Source of the DNA: an uncultured Clostridia bacterium
Lineage (GTDB): Bacteria; Bacillota; Clostridia; Oscillospirales; CAG-272
Length of the DNA: 8,215 nt
Reading direction: 5' to 3'
NCBI GenBank assembly: GCA_947652805.1
Contig: CANTEM010000041.1
Span: 1 to 8,215 of the forward strand
The notes under the pieces are model-generated. The model ran no database searches, was not told where the DNA came from, and saw only the letters and a program-made list of their open reading frames with translations. This document shows, in pieces, positions 1-5,982 of the stretch. Positions within the stretch are counted from its first letter, which is position 1; each line of letters opens with the position of its first letter. The position numbers and the translations under genes were made by a program.

Positions 1-916
1 CAGCAGGTTTTGCCGCATCTACAATATTACTGAAATAGTATGCTTTATTGAATCGCTTTTCACCGTTTTCTTCATCTTTGAAAAAGCCGCTGAAAAGTTT
101 GCGCATAGTGTTTGTATTCCCAGTTGGATATTGAAAAGAGGTAACCCGGGGATTGTCTATGTAGGCCAGTGCTTCCTGACTGTGCAAGGTATAAGGCAGA
201 GTATATGCGCAAATTCGGTTTTCCAGCATGTAATCGTAATACGCTTTATATAGCTCTGTATCAGAAAGGGTCGTGCCTTTGTGGGCGCGGGTAAGATAGC
301 CTAAATCCAGATTGATGCTTGTTGCACAGGCGGTTTCTTCAGACAGTGCAAAATCCCACACATAGGCAAATGCAGTTGCTTTTTTTACTTCCTGCCCGGC
401 GCTGTTGCGGATCGTAAGTTCTCCGCTGTACCAGCCGGCGGGCGTATCTGCCCCTGTTTTCAGCTTGATCAGAAATGCCTGGGATTTTCCGGCGGATAAA
501 TCAAAAGCGCCATAAGCGGAAAGGGGTGGAAGCGCATCCGGAACCATTCCGTATGCTCCGCAGTCATGGTAATACTGGATCAGCAGCTCGCTGCTGATCA
601 TATCACCGTTTTCATTGGTAAACGGTGATACGCTTGCCTGCATTCCTGTTTTATCTTCATCTGCGCAAAGGACAAATTGGATATCCTCGATTTCATTTTT
701 TGCCATATATGCGGCAAAGGTATCCATACCGCTGCTTTGCGTATCGGAGCTTTTGATTTTCTTACTGTTGTAGTCAAACCATAGTCGGAGCGTGCTGTCT
801 TCATTTTCTGCCGGCGTCGGTGTATAGGAAACGGTGGGGGCATCTGTTGCAGCAGCACACAGAATCAAGGGAGCGATTATCAGAATCGCAAGTAAACATG
901 AAATGGTTCTTTTCAT
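1..916 (-). CDS. Secreted DUF4091/GH123-like glycoside hydrolase-type protein, N-terminal part (runs off left edge)
   Basis: The frame is open from an ATG at 916-914 to the window edge, giving 305 codons and no stop, so only the N-terminal part is present. Residues 1-23 form a signal peptide: MKR, a hydrophobic core at about 7-20, then AAA before a polar stretch. The preceding LILC is not a convincing lipobox, so signal peptidase I cleavage is more likely. A Thr/Pro-rich linker follows, then a beta-rich domain with LWFDY near 45-49, KNEIEDIQFVL near 73-83 (compare the NEyEpfQlvl motif of DUF4091/GH123-type N-terminal domains) and YVWDFAL near 185-191. From about 200 it reads like the start of a barrel domain (ELYKAYYDYMLENRI). 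Probable role: extracellular carbohydrate binding or hydrolysis. Catalytic residues would lie outside the window. A GGAAAGGA Shine-Dalgarno site lies 10-11 bases upstream. The family call rests on remembered motifs. Confidence 0.72.
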   Translation of the reverse strand, partial: MKRTISCLLAILIIAPLILCAAATDAPTVSYTPTPAENEDSTLRLWFDYNSKKIKSSDTQSSGMDTFAAYMAKNEIEDIQFVLCADEDKTGMQASVSPFTNENGDMISSELLIQYYHDCGAYGMVPDALPPLSAYGAFDLSAGKSQAFLIKLKTGADTPAGWYSGELTIRNSAGQEVKKATAFAYVWDFALSEETACATSINLDLGYLTRAHKGTTLSDTELYKAYYDYMLENRICAYTLPYTLHSQEALAYIDNPRVTSFQYPTGNTNTMRKLFSGFFKDEENGEKRFNKAYYFSNIVDAAKPA

Positions 917-950
917 TTCCAAAAGGATCCTTTCCTATATTTATGTATAA

Positions 951-979
951 AGTATATACAAAATATGAAAGGAAGTCAA
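951..979 (-). promoter_or_regulatory. Sigma-A promoter for the secreted DUF4091-like gene
   Basis: On the minus strand TTGACT (979-974) and TATACT (956-951) are separated by exactly 17 bases, each one mismatch from consensus. Transcription would start near 944, giving a leader of about 28 bases before the ATG at 916. The -35 box overlaps the TGA stop codon of the upstream DUF1643 gene, so this gene can be transcribed independently of the HAD/DUF1643 unit. Confidence 0.75.
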
Positions 980-1632
980 CCGGAAATTTGTAAGTTATTT
1001 CGGCGCCCGGGAAGATTTTCCATAAGACTTTCGCAGTAAGCGCGCGCGTCAAAGGGATCCAGCGGCGCGTCTTTTTTCAAATAAAGGGGATGATGGGGAT
1101 GCCCGTGCTTTTTGGAGCGCGCACCGGCTGTATACCAGCGTGCGCTGTATTTTTCGCCCAGTTCAATCATATCCAGAACACACCGGGGAAGGTAGGCGCG
1201 CATTTCTATTACTGTTCCCCATGCCGCCCAAATGGATGGGGAGGAGGGGCACAGCTTCAGCACGTATTCCAGCGCTTTTAAATTTTCCCGGTGAAGATAC
1301 AAATTGCAGTCCCGCTCCATATCCTCTGGCGCAGTGGCGCGCTGGGCATACACGTTGAACATGATGAAGCTGTCGTAGCCGTTGCCTGCGGTAATACGCT
1401 GCACGCTTTTCAGTGTGTTGTCCAGGTGATCCGGTTCGGCAGTAGAAGGGTTCACGCCAATTGCGATCAGGGGGTTCCTACCGCATGTGCCTAAAATGTA
1501 TCGGTATTCTGTATAAAAATCCGGCACGTACAGCCACGCTGTCGGATCATAGTCTTTATATGTACGGTGAGCCATTGCATCTGCAAAGGAGAGGACGCCA
1601 GCCTGATCCGTTGTGGATTTTGGGATATGCAT
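976..1632 (-). CDS. DUF1643 family protein
   Basis: This 218-residue protein carries the hallmark motifs of DUF1643 in order: an RYIL strand near 44-47, NPSTA at 61-65 followed by D71 and T73, FNVYAQRAT at 92-100, AWG at 137-139, and GHPHHPLYL at 177-185. No biochemical activity is established for the family to my knowledge, so no reaction is assigned. The conserved NPSTA, D, RAT and G-P-HPLYL positions suggest a ligand or catalytic pocket (inference). It is soluble, with no signal peptide or membrane segment. The start is supported by GAAAGGA six bases upstream of the ATG. That site begins just after the stop of the HAD gene, with 16 bases between the two genes, so they are almost certainly co-transcribed and translated in sequence. 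About 20 N-terminal residues before the domain look poorly conserved. Confidence 0.85.
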   Translation of the reverse strand: MHIPKSTTDQAGVLSFADAMAHRTYKDYDPTAWLYVPDFYTEYRYILGTCGRNPLIAIGVNPSTAEPDHLDNTLKSVQRITAGNGYDSFIMFNVYAQRATAPEDMERDCNLYLHRENLKALEYVLKLCPSSPSIWAAWGTVIEMRAYLPRCVLDMIELGEKYSARWYTAGARSKKHGHPHHPLYLKKDAPLDPFDARAYCESLMENLPGRRNNLQISG

Positions 1633-1648
1633 GATGCTTCCTTTCTGC

Positions 1649-2296
1649 TTATGACTGCAAAATCATATCAGCCAGTTCCCGGGTACTGTCTGCGAAGCGC
1701 GTTGCTCCGGCGGCTGCCAGTTCTTCCTGGCTGCGGAATCCCCATGTGATAAAGATGCCTTCCACTTCGGCATTTGCCGCAGTCATTACATCTACATCAG
1801 AGTCCCCTACATACAGGGGGTGGCGGCAATTCAGCAGGCGGACAGCTTCCAGAAGAGAACTGGGATCCGGCTTGCGGGGAACGCCATCCCGATCTCCGAT
1901 TGCCAAGGTGATTTTGCCGGGGAAATATTGCTCTGCCAGCTTTTTCACTGCAAAGTCCGCTTTGTTGGAAACGATTGCCGCAGGAATGCCCTGGGATTGG
2001 AGCGTCGCAAGAAGAGCGTCCACACCGTCATAGGGTCTTGTAAAATTTTCGCAGTTTTCTTTGTAGTGGCGGATGAAGCACTGATGCACGGAGCGGATCA
2101 CTGTTTCATCTGTTACAGGCGCCACGGAGCGGGTGATCAGCATAAGAACCCCGTTTCCGATAAACCGACGTACTTCTTCCAGGGTGCGTGTGGGAAGCCC
2201 GGCATCGGTAAGAGCATAGTTTACACTGGCAGCCAAATCCTCCAGCGTATTCAAAAGTGTTCCGTCTAAATCAAATATAACGGCGTCGTAGTTCAT
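1649..2296 (-). CDS. HAD-family hydrolase, phosphoglycolate-phosphatase-like
   Basis: A 215-residue HAD superfamily phosphatase of the subfamily IA (C1 cap) type. Motif I is FDLDGTLLNT, with nucleophile D9 and acid/base D11. The helical cap follows at about 16-88. Motif II is IVSNK (S110), motif III is K142 in the RKPDP stretch, and motif IV is GDSDVD with D165 and D169. All catalytic positions are intact and the length is normal. Closest recognisable relatives are Gph/PpaX-like phosphatases that hydrolyse small phosphate esters such as 2-phosphoglycolate or pyrophosphate. The substrate cannot be read from sequence, so no symbol is given. It is first in a two-gene unit with the DUF1643 protein and diverges from tadA across 80 bases. 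GAAAGG lies 8 bases before the ATG. I found no clear promoter for it in that short gap. Confidence 0.92.
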   Translation of the reverse strand: MNYDAVIFDLDGTLLNTLEDLAASVNYALTDAGLPTRTLEEVRRFIGNGVLMLITRSVAPVTDETVIRSVHQCFIRHYKENCENFTRPYDGVDALLATLQSQGIPAAIVSNKADFAVKKLAEQYFPGKITLAIGDRDGVPRKPDPSSLLEAVRLLNCRHPLYVGDSDVDVMTAANAEVEGIFITWGFRSQEELAAAGATRFADSTRELADMILQS

Positions 2297-2320
2297 GTGT
2301 GTAACCTTTCTATGGATGTC

Positions 2321-2349
2321 TTGACAGTTTTTTTGTCGTGCGGTATACT
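2321..2349 (+). promoter_or_regulatory. Near-consensus sigma-A promoter for tadA
   Basis: A perfect TTGACA (2321-2326) and TATACT (2344-2349) are separated by 17 bases. Transcription is predicted to start near 2356, giving a leader of about 20 bases. This is the strongest promoter in the window. It also decides the tadA start: the in-frame GTG at 2338 lies between the -35 and -10 boxes and cannot be on the transcript. Confidence 0.88.
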
Positions 2350-2376
2350 AAAAAAAACAGAAAGTCAGAGGCGTAT

Positions 2377-2871
2377 ATGGCAGAGCGTGACAGAGAGCGG
2401 GATCTTTATTTTATGACAGCGGCTTTGGAAGAAGCCGCTGCGTGTGGAGATAAAGGAGAAGTGCCGGTTGGCGCGGTGATTGTACGGGAGAATAAAATCC
2501 TGGTTCGCTGCGGGAACGGCAGAGAGCAAAATCGGGATGCCACAGCCCATGCGGAATTGTCTGCGATCCGGGAAGCCTGCAAAATATTAGGCGGATGGCA
2601 TCTTACAGGCTGTGAATTATATGTGACCCTGGAGCCATGCCCTATGTGTGCAGGCGCGATTGTAAATGCAAGAATTCCATCGGTTATAATCGGCGCTGGA
2701 GATCCCAAAGCGGGGGCGTTCGGCGGCATGATTGATTTTAACAAATTTCCCTTGAATCATAAGCCTGCGGTTACTTTTGGCGTTATGGCGGAGGAATGTG
2801 CCGCGCTTCTCACTGACTTTTTCAGGCAGCGCCGTGCTGCCGGACCCCGATGGAAGAAAAAAACAATGTAG
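2377..2871 (+). CDS. tadA: tRNA-specific adenosine deaminase TadA
   Basis: A 164-residue cytidine/deoxycytidylate-deaminase-fold protein with the TadA signature. HAE gives zinc ligand H58 and proton-shuttle E60, and the PCPMC motif supplies zinc ligands C88 and C91. VPVGAVIV at 29-36 and NARI at 97-100 are also typical. TadA deaminates adenosine 34 to inosine in the tRNA-Arg(ACG) anticodon, allowing wobble decoding. Length is normal for the family, with a short basic tail (PRWKKK). I chose the ATG at 2377 because the alternative GTG at 2338 is inside the promoter. AGAGG sits 5 bases upstream, and the start places RDLYFMTAALEEA at the usual N-terminal helix. Downstream is a terminator shared with the convergent PLP-enzyme gene. 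No 4.5S RNA gene, a frequent neighbour of tadA in Firmicutes, fits in the 40-base gap. Confidence 0.96.
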   Translation: MAERDRERDLYFMTAALEEAAACGDKGEVPVGAVIVRENKILVRCGNGREQNRDATAHAELSAIREACKILGGWHLTGCELYVTLEPCPMCAGAIVNARIPSVIIGAGDPKAGAFGGMIDFNKFPLNHKPAVTFGVMAEECAALLTDFFRQRRAAGPRWKKKTM

Positions 2872-2900
2872 AAAAGCCCGAAATCCCTTTGGGGCTTTTT
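2872..2900. terminator. Terminator between convergent tadA and PLP-enzyme genes, probably bidirectional
   Basis: AAAAGCCC (2872-2879) pairs with GGGCTTTT (2892-2899) around a 12-base loop, directly after the tadA stop codon. A run of five T follows on the plus strand. Read from the minus strand the same hairpin ends in TTTTC, so it could also stop the convergent gene ending at 2912, though that T-run is weaker. Confidence 0.75.
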
Positions 2901-2911
2901 AATGCAAAAGT

Positions 2912-4171
2912 TTATTTTTTTGCGCCGCATCGTTCTGCCGCCGCCATAATCCCGAGGCGTGCGCTTTCGTAGGTGAGTCCGCCCTGGAGAAAAGCGAGAT
3001 AAGGAGGACGCATAGGTCCGTCCGCAGATAGTTCAATAGAGGAACCGCCCACAAAGGCACCCGCCGCCATAACGACAGGATCATCATATCCGGGCATATC
3101 CCAAGGCTCTGGTGATACATATGCGTCTACAGGGGAGGCGGATTGAATTCCTCTGCAAAATTCAACCAGTGCTTCACCCTGTTCCAGCTGCACTGTCTGA
3201 ATAATATCGCTGCGGCGTTCAAAGGGCGTAGGATTTACAGCATATCCCAGATGCTGGAACATATACGCCGCAAGATGGGCTGTTCGCAGTGCTTGGGCGG
3301 TAGTGTGGGGCGCGTAAAACAATCCCCGGAGCAGATTCCGATTCTGTCCAAGGGACGCGCCGACCTCCAGACCGACGCCGGGACAGGTGAGCCGATTGGC
3401 GGCAAGCGCGACTGCCTGCTCAGTTCCTACCAGATAGCCGCCGCAGTCCGCCAGCCCGCCGCCTGGATTTTTGATGAGAGAGCCGATCATCAAATCTACC
3501 CCACAGGCGCAGGGTTCTTTTTCTTCTGTAAATTCTCCGTAGCAGTTGTCCAGAACTACATACGGATTCCAGCCGGCGTTTTGTTTGACAAACGCCGCCG
3601 CTTCTCCGATTTCTGCAACGGTGAGTGTTTTTCGGTTCTGGTAGCCTTTGGAGCGTTGCAGGAATACGACGCGGATTTTGTCTTTATACTGATCCAATGC
3701 AGCGCCTACGGTAGGCAGGTCGATTCCGCCGTCTGATCCCAATTCTACCTGCATATATTTTATGCCGAAATCAGCCAGACTGCCGTTTCCCGGCTCGCCG
3801 CTGATTCCGATGACTCCGTGAAGGGTATCATAGGGAGCGCCGGTTATTGAAAGCATTATATCGCCCGGACGGAGCAACCCGAACAGGCCGATCGTCAGCG
3901 CATGGGTTCCGCTGAGAATAGAGGGACGCATAAACCCAGCCTGGGCGCCGAAAACTTTTGCGGCGATTCGGTCGATGGTATCTCTGCCCCGGTCGCCATA
4001 GCCATAGCCTGTAGAGGGGGCAAACAGGGATTCGGACACCCGTTCCTCACGGAAAACATCCAGAAGCTGTTCGGTGCGCAGTCGGGCTGTTTCATCAATT
4101 TTTTTGAAAATATCGAAAAGCGCTTCTTCTGCCTGTGCAGCGAGGGCTCTTGTTTCTTTTGACAGATTCAT
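2912..4171 (-). CDS. PLP-dependent methionine gamma-lyase family protein (aluminium-resistance family)
   Basis: A 419-residue fold-type I PLP enzyme matching the family annotated as 'methionine gamma-lyase family' or 'aluminium resistance protein'. Visible markers are GYGYGDRGRD at 55-64, SGTHAL at 87-92 (cofactor-phosphate region), VVLDNCYGEF at 205-214 with D208 expected to contact the pyridine nitrogen, and SLIKNPGGGLA at 231-241 with K234 as the Schiff-base lysine. The C-terminal domain ends at its usual YESARLGIMAA stretch, so the gene is complete. Family membership predicts C-S lyase-type chemistry on sulfur amino acids. The true substrate is not established and the aluminium label is historical. 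GGAG sits 6-7 bases before the ATG. It stands alone, convergent with tadA and divergent from the 63-residue gene. Hfq/miaA genes, sometimes seen beside this family, are absent here. Confidence 0.92.
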   Translation of the reverse strand: MNLSKETRALAAQAEEALFDIFKKIDETARLRTEQLLDVFREERVSESLFAPSTGYGYGDRGRDTIDRIAAKVFGAQAGFMRPSILSGTHALTIGLFGLLRPGDIMLSITGAPYDTLHGVIGISGEPGNGSLADFGIKYMQVELGSDGGIDLPTVGAALDQYKDKIRVVFLQRSKGYQNRKTLTVAEIGEAAAFVKQNAGWNPYVVLDNCYGEFTEEKEPCACGVDLMIGSLIKNPGGGLADCGGYLVGTEQAVALAANRLTCPGVGLEVGASLGQNRNLLRGLFYAPHTTAQALRTAHLAAYMFQHLGYAVNPTPFERRSDIIQTVQLEQGEALVEFCRGIQSASPVDAYVSPEPWDMPGYDDPVVMAAGAFVGGSSIELSADGPMRPPYLAFLQGGLTYESARLGIMAAAERCGAKK

Positions 4172-4224
4172 AATAGACTCCAGTATAGATAAAACTTTAT
4201 TTTGACGAAAATATATCTTTTTCT

Positions 4225-4253
4225 ATTTTATATAAAAAAAGGAGAAATGTAAA
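4225..4253 (-). promoter_or_regulatory. Likely sigma-A promoter for the PLP-enzyme gene
   Basis: On the minus strand TTTACA (4253-4248) and TAAAAT (4230-4225) are spaced by 17 bases, each one mismatch from consensus. Transcription would begin near 4218, giving a leader of about 46 bases. A second TATACT at 4187-4182 is closer to the gene but has no credible -35 box and abuts the Shine-Dalgarno site. Confidence 0.5.
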
Positions 4254-4282
4254 TAGCTTGTCTAAATAAACATAAAATTGCC

Positions 4283-4312
4283 TTGTAACATGCCTTTTCT
4301 TTCGGAGATAAT
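4283..4312 (+). promoter_or_regulatory. Possible promoter for the 63-residue protein gene
   Basis: TTGTAA (4283-4288) and GATAAT (4307-4312) are spaced by 18 bases. Transcription would start near 4319, about 15 bases before the AAAGGAG site at 4334-4340. The -10 box is good and the -35 box is only four of six, so the call is tentative. Confidence 0.35.
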
Positions 4313-4351
4313 AATGATTGTAAAATATTAAAGAAAGGAGCAGTTATACGA

Positions 4352-4543
4352 ATGCAGATGGATTCCATGGGCGAAAAGATTTATATACCCGCAGCATTTG
4401 TGCTGTCATTGACGGCAGACGCTGCTGCGCTGCACGCTTTTTCCCAGATGCCGCCGAGCCAGCAGAATGCGGTAATTGCCGGCGCGTGCCGACTGAAAAC
4501 ACAGGAAGAAATGGATAAATTGCTCCATGAATTGGTGCAGTAA
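4352..4543 (+). CDS. Uncharacterised small protein, 63 residues
   Basis: I do not recognise a named family. The gene has a strong AAAGGAG site (4334-4340), somewhat far from the ATG at 11 bases, and a TAA stop. It has no signal peptide or clear membrane segment. The centre has an Ala/Leu-rich segment (residues 17-30). After it comes a pattern of F-S-x-M, P-x-x-Q-x-x-V-I and then E-E-M-x-x-L-L-x-x-L up to residue 62. That resembles the short helical 'Q-x-x-vi ... EM-x-x-l' proteins I associate with Clostridia, but this is an impression. Predicted to be soluble and mostly helical. It is followed on the same strand by the cytidylate-kinase-like gene, 132 bases downstream, which has its own promoter. 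No terminator is visible between them, so read-through is possible. The opposite strand has an overlapping open frame, which weakens the case only slightly given the Shine-Dalgarno site. Confidence 0.62.
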   Translation: MQMDSMGEKIYIPAAFVLSLTADAAALHAFSQMPPSQQNAVIAGACRLKTQEEMDKLLHELVQ

Positions 4544-4573
4544 TATGCTTTTCCTCGTAAAAATGCACGGAAA

Positions 4574-4617
4574 ATTTTAGCATAGCGATTGTATTTTTGG
4601 GAAAGATGTGCTAAAAT
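4574..4617. repeat. 9-bp inverted repeat spanning the promoter of the cytidylate-kinase-like gene
   Basis: ATTTTAGCA (4574-4582) and TGCTAAAAT (4609-4617) are perfect inverted copies separated by 26 bases. With a G-T wobble the match extends two more positions inward. The right arm contains the whole -10 box and the left arm lies just upstream of the -35 box, so the repeat brackets the promoter. It could be an operator or chance in A/T-rich DNA. Confidence 0.5.
4589..4617 (+). promoter_or_regulatory. Sigma-A promoter for the cytidylate-kinase-like gene
   Basis: TTGTAT (4589-4594) and TAAAAT (4612-4617) are separated by 17 bases. Transcription would start near 4624, leaving a leader of about 52 bases before the preferred ATG at 4676. 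The earlier in-frame ATG at 4634 would be only about 10 bases from the transcript end and has no Shine-Dalgarno site. Confidence 0.65.
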
Positions 4618-4675
4618 ATAAATAGAATAGAGCATGGATTCGGTAAAAACTCTATTTGGAAAGGCGGATTTATAT

Positions 4676-5296
4676 ATGAATCAGGTTATCACAATAGGCC
4701 GTGAATTGGGAAGCGGCGGCAGAACTGTCGGCAAGGAAGTTGCAAAGATTTTAAATATTCCTTATTACGACAGAGAGTTGATTGACGAAGCTGCAAAGGA
4801 GAGCGGTCTTTCTTCCGATTTCATTGAAAATAACGAGCAGGAGATCACCAGCAGCTTTTTATATAATTTGGCAATGGGCAACAGCTATACATACGGAATG
4901 CTGGGGCTTGGGGGAACCAATTCCATGCCCTTGACCATGCAGGTGTTTTTGGCGCAGCAAAAGGTTATTCAGAAGTATGCGGCAAATCCCTGTGTGATTG
5001 TAGGACGGTGCGCGGATTTCATCTTGCGGGAGAAAACGAATGTACTGCGAGTGTTTATCTATGCTTCTATGGAAGAACGGATTAAACGTGCGGTAGAGGA
5101 ATACGGCTATTCACAGAAAAAGGCGCTGGATACAATCGCAAAATCGGATAAGGGACGCGCCCGGCATTATGCAACCTTTACGGAATGGGACTGGGGCGAC
5201 CGCAGAAACTATGATATGATGCTCAATGCGGGTGCATTAGGTGTTGACGCAGCTGCACAGATGATCTGCCGTGCAGCACAGGAGCGGGAAAAATAA
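4676..5296 (+). CDS. Cytidylate-kinase-like family protein
   Basis: A 206-residue P-loop-like protein of the cytidylate-kinase-like family (Cytidylate_kinase2 type). The N-terminus ITIGRELGSGGRTVG (5-19) is the family's modified nucleotide loop, where the Walker A lysine is replaced by GSGGR. YYDRELIDEAA at 30-40, IVGRCADFIL at 108-117, a lid-like DKGRARHY at 158-165 and YDMMLNAG at 179-186 follow in the usual order. Genuine CMP kinases have GSGKS/T, so phosphorylation of CMP should not be assumed. The family's substrate is unknown to me. I prefer the ATG at 4676 over 4634 because an AAGGCGG site lies 8 bases upstream and the conserved region begins right after it. It is a monocistronic unit ending at a strong terminator. 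No signal peptide, so cytoplasmic. Confidence 0.88.
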   Translation: MNQVITIGRELGSGGRTVGKEVAKILNIPYYDRELIDEAAKESGLSSDFIENNEQEITSSFLYNLAMGNSYTYGMLGLGGTNSMPLTMQVFLAQQKVIQKYAANPCVIVGRCADFILREKTNVLRVFIYASMEERIKRAVEEYGYSQKKALDTIAKSDKGRARHYATFTEWDWGDRRNYDMMLNAGALGVDAAAQMICRAAQEREK

Positions 5297-5301
5297 GTTC
5301 T

Positions 5302-5332
5302 AAAAAGCCACCGGCATAGCCGGTGGCTTTTT
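5302..5332. terminator. Strong bidirectional intrinsic terminator
   Basis: A perfect 14-bp inverted repeat (5302-5315 with 5319-5332) has a three-base ATA loop and a GC-rich core GCCACCGGC. It begins with five A and ends with five T, so it works as a hairpin plus U-tract from either strand. It lies between the convergent cytidylate-kinase-like gene (stop 5296) and lipoprotein gene (stop 5347). Confidence 0.93.
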
Positions 5333-5346
5333 ATGTATATAACACA

Positions 5347-5949
5347 TTATTTGGTAACTGTTCGGTCATATACAATATAACTGTAAATTTCGGTGACGCC
5401 GTTTCCTGTTACTGTAACGGTGGCATATCCCGCCGATAGAAATTTGAGCAGGCCATTATGATCTGCCTGGACCACTTTTTCATCACTGGACTGAAAAGAT
5501 TCTGCTTGGATTGTAGGCTGTATCATATACGCTGTATTTACTTCATGAATTTGCGGACCGGCAGCGTTGGCGTTCACGTTGCTACCCTCCGGCAGAACGA
5601 CAATAATTATGGCGGATGTGCGTTCTTCCGCTGCGGACTTTGCCACAACCATAGCAGTTCCTGGATTTTTTGCCGTAATGTTTCCGTTTTTATCCACAGA
5701 AGCTGCCTCTGGATTGGCTGACCGGTATTCAGCATCGGACCACAAGCGTTTAAAGGAGTAACTCTCGTCGATATTTAATGTTTTACCGCTTATTACGGTT
5801 GCAATTTTGTAGTCTTCGTCTGTAATGTGCAGTTTGACTTGTTCTTCATAGGCATCAGGAGCATCGTCTGGGTCAGATTTGGTTTTCCTGCATCCAACCA
5901 CGGAAAAAAGCGTGACGGTAACAAGTAGCAGCGCAAGAAGTTTTTTCAT
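5347..5949 (-). CDS. Lipoprotein with bacterial Ig-like (Big2) domains
   Basis: A 200-residue exported lipoprotein. MKK, a hydrophobic stretch of about 13 residues and the lipobox VVGC place the lipidated cysteine at residue 20. A charged linker (KTKSDPDD and following) precedes the folded part. Residues about 55-118 read as a Big2-like domain: a segment of the type SANPEAASVDKNGNITAKN, then GTAMVVAKS and a terminal beta strand. A second, shorter Big2-like unit covers about 145-193 (SSDEKVVQADHNGLLKFLSAG, then YATVTVTG). These domains usually mediate adhesion or cell-envelope interactions, and no enzymatic motif is seen. I chose the ATG at 5949 because the upstream in-frame ATG at 5967 overlaps the GGAAAGGA Shine-Dalgarno site that serves 5949, eight bases away. 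It lies 33 bases after ligA with no terminator between, so it is probably the second gene of that transcript. Confidence 0.88.
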   Translation of the reverse strand: MKKLLALLLVTVTLFSVVGCRKTKSDPDDAPDAYEEQVKLHITDEDYKIATVISGKTLNIDESYSFKRLWSDAEYRSANPEAASVDKNGNITAKNPGTAMVVAKSAAEERTSAIIIVVLPEGSNVNANAAGPQIHEVNTAYMIQPTIQAESFQSSDEKVVQADHNGLLKFLSAGYATVTVTGNGVTEIYSYIVYDRTVTK

Positions 5950-5982
5950 GGCAGGGTTCCTTTCCATATGTTTTTATTTTTA

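Noticed and set aside
2297..2349. Promoter for the HAD gene on the minus strand, with TATACC overlapping the tadA -10 box
   Set aside because: The only partner -35 candidate has a 15-base spacer and poor match, so it is not supportable.
2872..2911. Possible 4.5S RNA (ffs) gene after tadA, as in many Firmicutes
   Set aside because: Only 40 bases are available and they are fully accounted for by the terminator.
3143..3736. 197-codon open frame on the plus strand inside the PLP-enzyme gene
   Set aside because: It is antisense to a full-length, well-conserved enzyme, has a Cys-rich low-plausibility composition and no convincing ribosome binding site.
4263..4277. Imperfect palindrome (TTGTCTAAATAAACA region) resembling a Rex- or BlaI-type operator
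   Set aside because: Only partial dyad symmetry, no match to a full consensus, and the surrounding DNA is very A/T-rich.
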